Source: Nocardioides ganghwensis
GTDB taxonomy: Bacteria > Actinomycetota > Actinomycetes > Propionibacteriales > Nocardioidaceae
Length of the DNA stretch: 64,000 bases
Reading direction: 5' to 3'
Assembly: GCF_014779655.1 (NCBI RefSeq)
Contig: NZ_JACXYX010000002.1
Location: forward strand, 62,001-126,000
The notes under the pieces are model-generated. The model ran no database searches and had not been told where the DNA came from. It worked only from the letters and a program-made list of their open reading frames with translations. The stretch's first letter is position 1; each line of letters opens with the position of its first letter. The position numbers were made by a program, and so were the translations under genes. Positions 34,469 to 42,409 of this stretch are shown piece after piece.

Positions 34469-35592
34469 ACGCCGTGCTCCACGAGGCCGACGAGGTGCTG
34501 CTGGGCTTCACCCGCGCGCTGCGCGCGGCCGGCGTACCGGTCACCCAGGACCGCGCGCACGGGTTCCTGGCCGCGGTGGCGGCCGTCGGCGCCGACGACC
34601 GCCAGGCCACCTACTGGGCCGGCCGCGCGACCCTGTGCGGCTCGCCGGACGACCTGGCCCGCCACGACCAGGTCTTCGCCGCGTGGTTCGACCCGCGCGA
34701 CGGCCTCCCGCGGGCGCAGCCGCGCGAGGCCTCCCGCCCCTCCACCGCCCACCTGCTGCCCGACGCCGAGGGCGCCGGCGGCGGCGAGGAGGCGGGGGAG
34801 GAGGACCTCGTCCGGGCGAAGGCGTCGGAGGCGGAGGTGCTGAAGCACCGCGACGTGGCGACGCTCGACGCCGCGGAGAAGCGGCGCCTGGCCTCGATGT
34901 TCGTCCGTCTGTCGCTGCGCCCGCCGGAGCGGCGTACGGCCCGGCACCGGCGCTGGCACCGCGGCGAGCTCGACGCCTCGCGGACCCTGCGCAACTCCCT
35001 GCGCCACCTCGGCGAGCCCGGCGAGATCGCCTGGCGCCGGCGCGGCACCCGCCCGCGCCGGGTGGTGCTGCTCCTCGACGTCAGCGGGTCGATGAGCCCG
35101 TACGCCGACGCGCTGCTGCGGCTCGCCCACCGCCTCACCCAGTCGGCGCGCTCGGTCGGCGGCACCGTCGAGACCTTCACGGTCGGCACCCGGCTGACCC
35201 ACGTGACCCGCGCCCTGCGCTCGCCCGACGCGGACCGCGCCATCGTCGCCGCCGGCGAGGTGGTGCCGGACTGGTCCGGTGGCACCCGGCTGGGGGAGAC
35301 GCTGCGGGTCTTCCTCGACCGGTGGGGCCAGCGCGGGATGGCCCGCGGCGCGGTCGTGGTGGTCTTCAGCGACGGCTGGGAGCGCGGCGACGCCGAGCTC
35401 CTCGGCGAGCAGATGGCCCGGTTGAAGCGGGTCGCGCACCGCGTGGTGTGGGTCAACCCGCACCGCGGGAAGGCCGGCTACGAGCCGCTCCAGGGCGGGG
35501 TGGTGGCTGCCCTGCCGCACTGCGACGACTTCCTCGCCGGGCACTCGCTGGCGACGTTCGCCGACCTGACCGAGGTGATCTCCCGTGCGTGA
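34465..35592 (+). CDS. coxE: vWA-domain protein, CoxE-like
   Basis: The 375-residue protein has a helical N-terminal half and a C-terminal von Willebrand A domain with the complete metal site LLLDVSGSMSPY and later SGGTRLGE and VVFSDGWERGD. CoxE works with the MoxR-type CoxD as an assembly factor for molybdenum hydroxylases. It overlaps coxD by 4 nt and coxF by 8 nt. Confidence 0.9.
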   Translation: MNAVLHEADEVLLGFTRALRAAGVPVTQDRAHGFLAAVAAVGADDRQATYWAGRATLCGSPDDLARHDQVFAAWFDPRDGLPRAQPREASRPSTAHLLPDAEGAGGGEEAGEEDLVRAKASEAEVLKHRDVATLDAAEKRRLASMFVRLSLRPPERRTARHRRWHRGELDASRTLRNSLRHLGEPGEIAWRRRGTRPRRVVLLLDVSGSMSPYADALLRLAHRLTQSARSVGGTVETFTVGTRLTHVTRALRSPDADRAIVAAGEVVPDWSGGTRLGETLRVFLDRWGQRGMARGAVVVVFSDGWERGDAELLGEQMARLKRVAHRVVWVNPHRGKAGYEPLQGGVVAALPHCDDFLAGHSLATFADLTEVISRA

Positions 35593-36718
35593 CGTGCTGC
35601 CCGAGCTGATGCAGTGGTGGGAGGCCGGCGAGACGATCGGCGTCGGGACGGTGGTCGCGACCTTCAGGTCCGCACCCCGCCCGGCGGGCGCCTCGATGCT
35701 GGTCGGCCCCGACGAGACCGCGGTGGGCTCGGTCTCGGGCGGCTGCGTGGAGGGTGCGGTCTACGAGCTCGCGCAGTCGGTCGTGGCGTCCGGGGAGCCG
35801 GTGCTCGAGCGCTACGGGGTCTCCGACGACGACGCCTTCGCGGTCGGCCTCACCTGCGGCGGCATCCTCGACGTCTTCGTCGAGCAGGTCTCGCGGGAGA
35901 CCTTCCCGCAGCTGGGCGAGGTGGCCGCCGACATCGAGGCCGGACGACCGGTCGCGCTGGCCACCGTCATCGAGCACCCGGACCCCGCGTGGGTCGGCCG
36001 CCGCATGGTGGTCCGCCCGGACGTCCCCGCCGACGGCAGCCTCGGCTCGCCGCGTGCCGACGCCGCCGTCCACGACGACGCGCTCGGCCTGCTGGCCGCC
36101 GGCACCAACGCCACCCTCACCTACGGCCCGGACGGGGAGCGTCGCGGCGAGGGCATGCGGGTCTTCGTGTGGGGCTTCGCCCCCAAGCCGCGGATGCTGG
36201 TCTTCGGCGCGATCGACTTCGCCGCCGCCGTGGCGAAGGTCGGCTCCTTCCTCGGCTACCACGTCACGGTGTGCGACGCGCGCCCCGTCTTCGCGACCAC
36301 CTCCCGCTTCCCCGGGGCCGACGAGGTGGTCGTCGACTGGCCGCACCGCTACCTGCAGGCCGAGCTCGACGCCGGTCGCATCGACCGGCGCACGGTCCTC
36401 GCGGTGCTCACGCACGACCCGAAGTTCGACGTCCCGCTGCTCGAGGTCGCGCTGCGCCTCGACGAGGACGTACGCCCGGGCTACATCGGCGCGATGGGCT
36501 CCCGGCGCACCCACGACGAGCGGTTGGCGCGGCTGGTCGAGGCGGGTCTCACGGAGGACGAGCTGTCGCTGCTGTCGTCGCCGATCGGGCTCGACCTCGG
36601 CGCCCGTACGCCCGAGGAGACGGCCGTGTCGATCGCGGCCGAGATCGTGGCCCGGCACTGGGGCGGCTCGGGGGAGCGGCTGGCCGTGACGCAGGGTCGC
36701 ATCCACCACGACGACTGA
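35585..36718 (+). CDS. coxF: XdhC/CoxF-family molybdenum enzyme maturation factor
   Basis: The 377-residue protein has an N-terminal XdhC_CoxI domain (ATFRSAPRPAGASMLVGPD, then GSVSGGCVEGAVYE and GLTCGGILDVFVE) and a C-terminal Rossmann-like domain (RMLVFGAIDFAAAVAKVGSFLG, YIGAMGSRRTHDERL). XdhC proteins bind the sulfurated cofactor and deliver it to the hydroxylase. The reading frame starts 8 nt inside coxE. Confidence 0.9.
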   Translation: MRDVLPELMQWWEAGETIGVGTVVATFRSAPRPAGASMLVGPDETAVGSVSGGCVEGAVYELAQSVVASGEPVLERYGVSDDDAFAVGLTCGGILDVFVEQVSRETFPQLGEVAADIEAGRPVALATVIEHPDPAWVGRRMVVRPDVPADGSLGSPRADAAVHDDALGLLAAGTNATLTYGPDGERRGEGMRVFVWGFAPKPRMLVFGAIDFAAAVAKVGSFLGYHVTVCDARPVFATTSRFPGADEVVVDWPHRYLQAELDAGRIDRRTVLAVLTHDPKFDVPLLEVALRLDEDVRPGYIGAMGSRRTHDERLARLVEAGLTEDELSLLSSPIGLDLGARTPEETAVSIAAEIVARHWGGSGERLAVTQGRIHHDD

Positions 36719-36750
36719 GCGGATGCCGGCGTCCTGCGGGCAGGGCGGAA

Positions 36751-36780
36751 TTTGCCGGGGGTGGATGCCCCGCCTATGGT
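36751..36780 (+). promoter_or_regulatory. promoter of the EEP-family gene, leaderless
   Basis: TTTGCC (36751-36756), an 18-nt spacer and TATGGT (36775-36780) end 7 nt before the ATG at 36788. Transcription should begin near the start codon. Confidence 0.55.
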
Positions 36781-36787
36781 CTCCGGG

Positions 36788-37690
36788 ATGTTTTTTCCCG
36801 CCGCGCTGCCCCGTGACCGTGCCCGAGCGACCGTTCTCCTGGTCGCGACCGTCCTGCTGCTCGCCGTCCTGACGCCGGGCACGTCGGCCGCGCAGACCCG
36901 CGAGGACGGCCGGTCCCAGGCCGGGGCCGCCGGACCCGCCGGTCGCTTCAGCGTGGCGACGCTCAACCTGCGCAAGGGGATGAGGGTCGCGGGCATGCGG
37001 CACGACATCGGGCGGGTCCTCGACGGGGGTGCCTCCGTCATCGGGTTCCAGGAGCGCCTGTTCAGCCGGCCCGCACTGCGCGCGTCCCTGCCGAAGTCGT
37101 GGACCCTGCTGATGCCGAGCGGCCCGACCGGCACGGACGACAACCCCATCGCCTTCGACAAGGACGTCTGGGGGCTCGAGAAGACCTGGCCCGCCCTCCT
37201 GACCGGCCGGACGTGGCGGCGCCAGGCCACCGGTCGGGTCGCCCACGACCAGTACGGCGTTGTCGCGGTGCTGCGGCACCGCGCGAGCGGTCACGTGATC
37301 CGTGCGGTGAGCTTCCACCTCCCCAACCACCTCCACAACCGCCGCACCGGCGGGCCCAACTACGCCAACCGCCAGGGGGTCGAGGCGATGTGGCGGATGG
37401 CGAGCCGGGTGCGGGCCCTCAAGGAGAACGCGCCCGTGGGGCACCAGTTCGTCGCGATGTGCGACTGCAACGTCACCGAGAACCGGGACACGACCGACCA
37501 CCTCGTGAAGGGCCGGATCACCAGGCCGCTGCGCCTGGAGACCAACTACAGCGGTCGCAAGGGTGGCTCGGGGATCGACTACGTGATGGGCGAGCGCGAC
37601 TCGGACTTCCGCATCCGCTCCTTCCGCTCCTACCGCCACCTGGTCACCGACCACCCCGGCATCGTCGCCACCTTCGCGCGCAAGCGCTGA
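36788..37690 (+). CDS. secreted endonuclease/exonuclease/phosphatase-family protein
   Basis: The 300-residue protein has a signal peptide (hydrophobic residues ~13-32, likely cut after TSAA) and an EEP fold: ATLNLRKG, VIGFQERL (metal Glu), VSFHLPNH, IDYVMGERDSD and the final LVTDHPGIVATF (catalytic Asp-His). Families with this fold include DNases, phosphodiesterases and sphingomyelinases, so the substrate is open. It separates the two halves of the cox system and has its own promoter. Confidence 0.82.
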   Translation: MFFPAALPRDRARATVLLVATVLLLAVLTPGTSAAQTREDGRSQAGAAGPAGRFSVATLNLRKGMRVAGMRHDIGRVLDGGASVIGFQERLFSRPALRASLPKSWTLLMPSGPTGTDDNPIAFDKDVWGLEKTWPALLTGRTWRRQATGRVAHDQYGVVAVLRHRASGHVIRAVSFHLPNHLHNRRTGGPNYANRQGVEAMWRMASRVRALKENAPVGHQFVAMCDCNVTENRDTTDHLVKGRITRPLRLETNYSGRKGGSGIDYVMGERDSDFRIRSFRSYRHLVTDHPGIVATFARKR

Positions 37691-38015
37691 GCGCGGCCGG
37701 GGGAACGACCCCCCGAGCGTGCGCGGGTCGCCACAGGCGGGTTCAACGCCCTGGGAACGCCGACGAGCGTCCTGACCTCGCCCGCAGCTCGGCAGTGCGA
37801 GCACCGTCGGCGGCACTGATGCGGCAGATGAGCGCGAGCGGGGGCGACGAGTCCGACCACGAACCGAGGGCCGTGGAGGTCGTGGAACGAGCGCTGGCCT
37901 ACCGTCCGGTCGCGCTGACAGGGCAGATCAGGGTGGAGCCGGTCCGCTGACAGTGCTGGATTGCCAACCATCGGGTCGCGCAGGAACGCCGCCACGGCTG
38001 AGCGACCCTCCTCCC

Positions 38016-38043
38016 ACGTCCGCTCATCGACATGAGCGGACGT
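38016..38043. repeat. perfect 12-bp inverted repeat with 4-nt loop
   Basis: ACGTCCGCTCAT and ATGAGCGGACGT flank CGAC. The stem is perfect and is not next to a stop codon on either strand (326 nt after the EEP stop, 76 nt beyond the HNH stop). It could be a second terminator for the HNH gene, a structured RNA or the trace of a small mobile element. Confidence 0.6.
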
Positions 38044-38082
38044 ACGTGTCTGCCCGCTCTCATGGTCAGGACGTGCCTGTGG

Positions 38083-38106
38083 CCCCGCCACCTGTGGGTG
38101 GCGGGG
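38083..38106 (-). terminator. terminator after the HNH gene
   Basis: CCCCGCCACC and GGTGGCGGGG form a perfect 10-bp stem around TGTG, 13 nt beyond the HNH stop on the minus strand. Confidence 0.75.
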
Positions 38107-38118
38107 TGTGGGGTGGGG

Positions 38119-39618
38119 TCATCTTCGGCGGGGTCGTGGGATGCCCGGCGGTTCGGGTGGCCCGGACGGCTCGAGCGCGGTGGTGCCGGTCCGGTCGCGG
38201 CGGTAGCGGTGTCGGTGGGGTGAGGTCCACTCGAACACCCCTGGCTCGACCATCTCGTAGCGCCCAGCCGAGTGGGTCTTCAACCGGTGGTGGAACCGGC
38301 ACAGGCAGGCGAGGTTGTCCGTCCGAGTGGGTCCGGGCTGGGGTCTGCCCTCGGCCTCGGCGTCGTGGTCGTAGGCGGTGATGTGGTCGATGTCGCAGCC
38401 GCGGGCCGGTCTCGTGCACGACGGGAACACGCAGGTGCGGTCGCGGAGAATGATTTGCTCGCGGATCCGGTCCGGGATCTCGTAGCCCTGGGCGGTGAGC
38501 TGGGCGTTGAGGTCGATCACGGGCTTGATCGTCACCTTCGTACGGCTGTCGGCGCACCAGGACCGGACCTGGTCGAGAAGGACGAGTCGCTGCCCGTTCT
38601 CCATACGTCCAGTCGGACCGAACACGGTCTGCTCGCCGACCACGGAGGCGTCGAAGTGGGCGTGGATGACGACCTCCCGCGCAGCCGGCAGGTCCGGCCC
38701 GCTCTCATTGGTGGTCGAGGTGCTGGCTTTGTCGGTGGTTGAGGAGCGAGCCTCGAAACCACGGCAGCTGTCCTGGGCTGAATCGTCCTGGGCGGAGTCG
38801 TCCTGGGCGTGGAGGTCGAGCGCTGTCTGCGTGCGGGCGAGGTCACCCAGCGCCTTGGCGCGTCGCACGTCCAGCGACTCGGTCGAGCCGAGGGCCTTCT
38901 GGACCGCCGCGTGGTGGGCCACGGCTCGGTCGAGGTCGAGGGCGTCGGCGATGTCGAGGTCGGCCTCGAGGTGCAGGGTGCCGGCGTAGTGCACGTCGTC
39001 CTTGTCCACGGTGACGTGGCGCGGGTCGACGTGCTGCCACCCGTCCTCGGGATCAGCGGACGGGTCGGCGGTGGCGAGGTCGTAGCGCTTGATCGTCTCC
39101 GCGACGAGCCGGTCGAGCTGCGCCTGCCCGATCCGCCCGGCCACGGCGGCGACCTGGGAGTCGACGAACCCTGCCGCCTCGGCCGTCAGTGGGGGCGAGG
39201 AGTGGATGGTGGTCTCGGCGACGGCTCGGGCCCGCCAGGCTGGGACCCGGCCGGTGTGTACCTGCTCCCACAACCGCGGCAGGCGGTGGCGCAGCTCGAG
39301 GGCGTGGCCGATGAGCTTCTTCGCCGCCGTGCTGGTGATGCCGAGGACGGTGCCGAGCTCGGCGACACAGAACTCCGCCACCAGGGGTGCGCCCTCGCCG
39401 GCGATGGGCTCCTCGTGCTCACACCCCGGAACCGTGAACGACGCGGCGTCGTGGATCGACTCCGGCGGGTGCAGGTCGGCCCACCGGGTGGCGAGGACGA
39501 GCTGGTCGGCAGCGGCCCGGTCCTCGGCGGCTTTGCGGTCGCGGATCGCGGACAGCACGTCGGCGGGCGAGAGGTCGTCTGCGACCCCTCGCACCTCCGC
39601 TTCCAACCTCTCGATCAT
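38119..39618 (-). CDS. DUF222 / HNH endonuclease-domain protein (13E12 type)
   Basis: The 499-residue protein has an N-terminal helical DUF222 domain and a C-terminal HNH domain (CVFPSCTRPARGCDIDHITA, then NLACLCRFHHRLKTH). The ATG at 39618 is fixed by a TAGGAT -10 box 7 nt upstream. Such genes occur in several copies in Nocardioides-like genomes and may be selfish elements. The region between the two domains is low in complexity: tandem AQDDS units and a copy of a dispersed DNA repeat read in frame (GFEARSSTTDK). It has no attached methylase or visible target repeats. Confidence 0.9.
   Translation of the reverse strand: MIERLEAEVRGVADDLSPADVLSAIRDRKAAEDRAAADQLVLATRWADLHPPESIHDAASFTVPGCEHEEPIAGEGAPLVAEFCVAELGTVLGITSTAAKKLIGHALELRHRLPRLWEQVHTGRVPAWRARAVAETTIHSSPPLTAEAAGFVDSQVAAVAGRIGQAQLDRLVAETIKRYDLATADPSADPEDGWQHVDPRHVTVDKDDVHYAGTLHLEADLDIADALDLDRAVAHHAAVQKALGSTESLDVRRAKALGDLARTQTALDLHAQDDSAQDDSAQDSCRGFEARSSTTDKASTSTTNESGPDLPAAREVVIHAHFDASVVGEQTVFGPTGRMENGQRLVLLDQVRSWCADSRTKVTIKPVIDLNAQLTAQGYEIPDRIREQIILRDRTCVFPSCTRPARGCDIDHITAYDHDAEAEGRPQPGPTRTDNLACLCRFHHRLKTHSAGRYEMVEPGVFEWTSPHRHRYRRDRTGTTALEPSGPPEPPGIPRPRRR
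38734..38762. repeat. dispersed repeat copy inside the HNH coding region
   Basis: Read on the minus strand this 29-bp stretch is GTGGTTTCGAGGCTCGCT followed by CCTCAACCACC. It equals the intergenic element at 39692-39727 with an internal 9-nt deletion. It stays in frame within the HNH gene. Confidence 0.8.
38771..38815 (-). repeat. three 15-bp tandem units encoding AQDDS
   Basis: Each unit starts TCCTGGGC on the plus strand. On the minus strand they encode repeated Ala-Gln-Asp-Asp-Ser in the linker of the HNH protein. Confidence 0.85.
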
Positions 39619-39691
39619 GTGTTCGATCCTACGGAAGCCCACCGACAGTCACCTTGGACCTGGACGGCTCTCGACCAGTGAACTCGGGAGC

Positions 39692-39727
39692 GGTTTCGAG
39701 GCTCGCTTCGCTCGCACCTCAACCACC
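39692..39727. repeat. dispersed inverted-repeat element, copy in the HNH upstream region
   Basis: GGTTTCGAGG and CCTCAACCACC bracket a GCTCGCTTCGCTCGCA core, a REP-like element about 36 bp long lying 75 nt upstream of the HNH start. Confidence 0.7.
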
Positions 39728-39746
39728 GAACGGCGGCCATGAGACG

Positions 39747-39790
39747 GGTCTCGATACGCCCGCTCGTGCCTCGCGGGCTACTCGACCACC
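39747..39790. repeat. second dispersed inverted-repeat element (GGTCTCGA...TCGACCACC)
   Basis: The ends GGTCTCGA and TCGACC pair imperfectly around GCCCGCTCGTGCCTCGCGGGC, which itself forms a stem. A shorter degenerate copy follows at about 39799-39838 (GGCTACTCGACC and GGTGGTCGACC). Confidence 0.7.
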
Positions 39791-39918
39791 GACAGGGGCG
39801 GGCTACTCGACCGTCGAGAGCGGAGCGGGTGGTCGACCATCGATCCTTGGCCGGGGCGGAATCCCTGTTGCGGTCATCACACTCGGGCTAGGTTTGCGAT
39901 GACCCACCAGGAGCCGCC

Positions 39919-41145
39919 ATGACCAGCGAGGACCTGCACGCCCGCCGTGTGCGAGCGGTGCGCGCCTGGACGCGCTTCGTCGAGGAGGGGGACGGCGGGG
40001 CCACCGCGGTGCGGCCCGAGATCCTGCGCAGCTGGGAGCTGTCGGGCGTCGTGTCGCCGACGGTGACCCACGCCCCGCTCGCCGACGAGGGGGACACCGC
40101 CGACTTCTGGAAGCAGTCACCGCTCCAGACGGCGGTCGAGCGCGTGCAGGACGAGCTGCGGCGCACGGCCGAGGACGGCGACCTGGTCATCGCGGTGACC
40201 GACGATCAGACCCGGATCCTGTGGACCTACGGCGGCCGGGTGATGCGGCGCAAGGCCGAGACGGTCAACTTCGTGCCCGGCGGCCGCTGGGACGAGCAGA
40301 GCGTCGGCACCAACGCGCTGGCGATCGCGGGGCGGACCGCCCGGCCGTCGATGGTCTTCAGCGCCGAGCACTATGCCGAGGTCGTGCACAACTGGGTCTG
40401 CTGGGCCGCCCCGGTGTTCGACCCGGTCACCGGGCGCTCGCTCGGGGTGATCGACCTGTCGACGACGTGGGACCGGACCCACCCGATCGGGCTCGCCACC
40501 GCACGCGTGATGGCCCGGCTGATCGAGGGGGCCCTGCCGGCCGACCGGCGTACGACCCTCGCCGGCGACGCCGGCCCCACCGAGCCCGGGCTCACCCTCA
40601 CCCTGCTCGGCACCGCCGAGGTGTGGCTGGACGGGCAGCGGCTCCTGCTCAACCGTCGCCAGACCGAGATCCTCGCCCTGCTCGCGATGCACCCCGCGGG
40701 CCTGTCGGTCGAGCACCTGCACTCGTTGCTCTACGGCGACTCGTCGGTGACGACCTCGACCCTCAAGGCGGAGGTCTCGCACCTGCGCGCCGCCCTGGCG
40801 GGACAGCTGTCCTCGCGCCCCTACCGCCTCACGATGCCGGTCGCCACCGACGTCGAGGAGGTCCAGCGGCTGCTGCGCCGCGGCGACGTACGGGCGGCCG
40901 TGCGGGCGTACGGCGGGGACCTGCTCCCCGGCACCGACTCGCCCGCGCTGGTGCAGATGGGCGACTACCTCGCGGTGAGCGTCCGTGAGGCGCTGCTCGC
41001 CAACCCCGACGCCGACGCCGTCCTGCGCTACAGCGAGCTCGCGCCCTACGACACCGCCGTGGTCGAGGCGTGCCTCGCGGCCCTGCCGGTCCACCACCCG
41101 GTCGCCCCGCTGCTCAAGGGCAAGCTGGCCGCCTCCGGCGGATGA
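39919..41145 (+). CDS. GAF-domain transcriptional regulator
   Basis: The 408-residue protein resembles the sensor half of AcoR-type regulators: AWTRFVEEGDGG...PEILRSWELS, then a GAF domain ending in SVGTNALAIAG and VTGRSLGVIDLSTTWD. Instead of an AAA+ and Fis domain it has a C-terminal winged-helix-like part (LTLLGTAEVWLDGQRLLLNRRQTEILALLA), similar to the start of SARP-type DNA-binding domains. A CAGGAG site precedes the ATG. It lies just upstream of coxSLMG with a coupled lipoprotein between, so it may control that operon (inference). Confidence 0.8.
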   Translation: MTSEDLHARRVRAVRAWTRFVEEGDGGATAVRPEILRSWELSGVVSPTVTHAPLADEGDTADFWKQSPLQTAVERVQDELRRTAEDGDLVIAVTDDQTRILWTYGGRVMRRKAETVNFVPGGRWDEQSVGTNALAIAGRTARPSMVFSAEHYAEVVHNWVCWAAPVFDPVTGRSLGVIDLSTTWDRTHPIGLATARVMARLIEGALPADRRTTLAGDAGPTEPGLTLTLLGTAEVWLDGQRLLLNRRQTEILALLAMHPAGLSVEHLHSLLYGDSSVTTSTLKAEVSHLRAALAGQLSSRPYRLTMPVATDVEEVQRLLRRGDVRAAVRAYGGDLLPGTDSPALVQMGDYLAVSVREALLANPDADAVLRYSELAPYDTAVVEACLAALPVHHPVAPLLKGKLAASGG

Positions 41146-41747
41146 CCGACCTGCGGAGCGCGCTCGCGTCCGTCGTCGCGCTCGCGGTGCTGACGGCGTG
41201 CGGCGGTGGTCGCGAGGAACCGGCTCCCGAACCCGTGACCCGGACCAGCGAGGCCCCGGACGCCGGGCCCTGGGAGACGGTCGTTGACGAGGGGACGGGG
41301 ATCAGGTTCGACTTCCCCGTGGCCGCGACCCCGGTCGAGGGGGAGCAGGTCGTGGCCGGACGGCGGTTCCCGACCTACACCTACGCGCACCGGACAGGCG
41401 GCACCGAGCTGGTGGTGGTGCTCGAGGACGTCGGCCTCCGGCTCCGCCTGGTCCCCAAGGACATGGTCCGCATGATCACGGGCACGCTCGAGGGGGCAGG
41501 CGACGGGCAGATCCGGTGCGGGCGGGTGCGCGGCGACGCGCGGCGGCTGCGTACGACGTGCCGGTCGGTGGACGAGACGGGCCGCGAGCGGATCTCCATG
41601 GGCATCGCACTCGCCTTCCGCGAGGTGGTGTCCACCTCGATCGTCGCCCACACCGCCGACCCCGACGAGGGGCTGCACGCCTACCAGGTGAGCGGCGCCG
41701 CCAAGAAGATCGCCGACAGCATGCGGGCCGGCGGTCGGGTGGTCTGA
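41142..41747 (+). CDS. putative lipoprotein, function unknown
   Basis: The 201-residue protein has a short lipoprotein signal with the lipobox AVLTAC (Cys near residue 21), a Pro/Glu linker and a soluble domain of mixed alpha/beta character (IRFDFPVAATPVEGEQV, FPTYTYAHRTGGTELVVVL). Two Cys in CGRVRGDARRLRTTC could form a disulfide. It is coupled to the GAF regulator by an ATGA overlap. No known domain is recognised. Confidence 0.75.
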   Translation: MTDLRSALASVVALAVLTACGGGREEPAPEPVTRTSEAPDAGPWETVVDEGTGIRFDFPVAATPVEGEQVVAGRRFPTYTYAHRTGGTELVVVLEDVGLRLRLVPKDMVRMITGTLEGAGDGQIRCGRVRGDARRLRTTCRSVDETGRERISMGIALAFREVVSTSIVAHTADPDEGLHAYQVSGAAKKIADSMRAGGRVV

Positions 41748-41761
41748 ACCAGTTCGCTGCT

Positions 41762-41815
41762 GGTCTCGACGCGCTGCCGCGGGTTCGCGAGCTCACCCGC
41801 GGCGCTTGCTCGACC
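41762..41815. repeat. dispersed inverted-repeat element before coxS
   Basis: GGTCTCGAC at the left and GCTCGACC at the right enclose a perfect 9-bp stem, GCCGCGGGT (41776-41784) against ACCCGCGGC (41795-41803). It belongs to the same GGTCTCGA...TCGACC family as the copy at 39747-39790 and may also end the lipoprotein transcript. Confidence 0.65.
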
Positions 41816-41935
41816 GGGACAGCCGAGACCGGGAGCTCGTTCCTCGCTCGTGATCTGCCTGCCCCCAACCATCTCCCAACCACGGCGACCTAGGTTCGGC
41901 ACCAGGAGTGACCCACCTCACACTGGAGCGGCCAG

Positions 41936-42405
<470 letters not shown>

Positions 42406-42409
<4 letters not shown>

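Larger units (their letters stand above)
37691..38118. other. 428-bp region without a convincing gene
   Basis: No frame here shows the codon pattern of its neighbours. The only clear structures are a 12-bp perfect hairpin (38016-38043) and the terminator of the HNH gene (38083-38106). Confidence 0.6.

Noticed and set aside
37691-38118. Short open frames in the gap before the HNH gene
   Set aside because: None has a ribosome-binding site or -10 box at its start, family motifs, or the third-position GC pattern of the neighbours.
38119-39790. CRISPR array or transposon around the HNH gene
   Set aside because: The repeats are few, irregularly spaced and palindromic with no spacers, and no transposase frame or matching terminal repeats were found.
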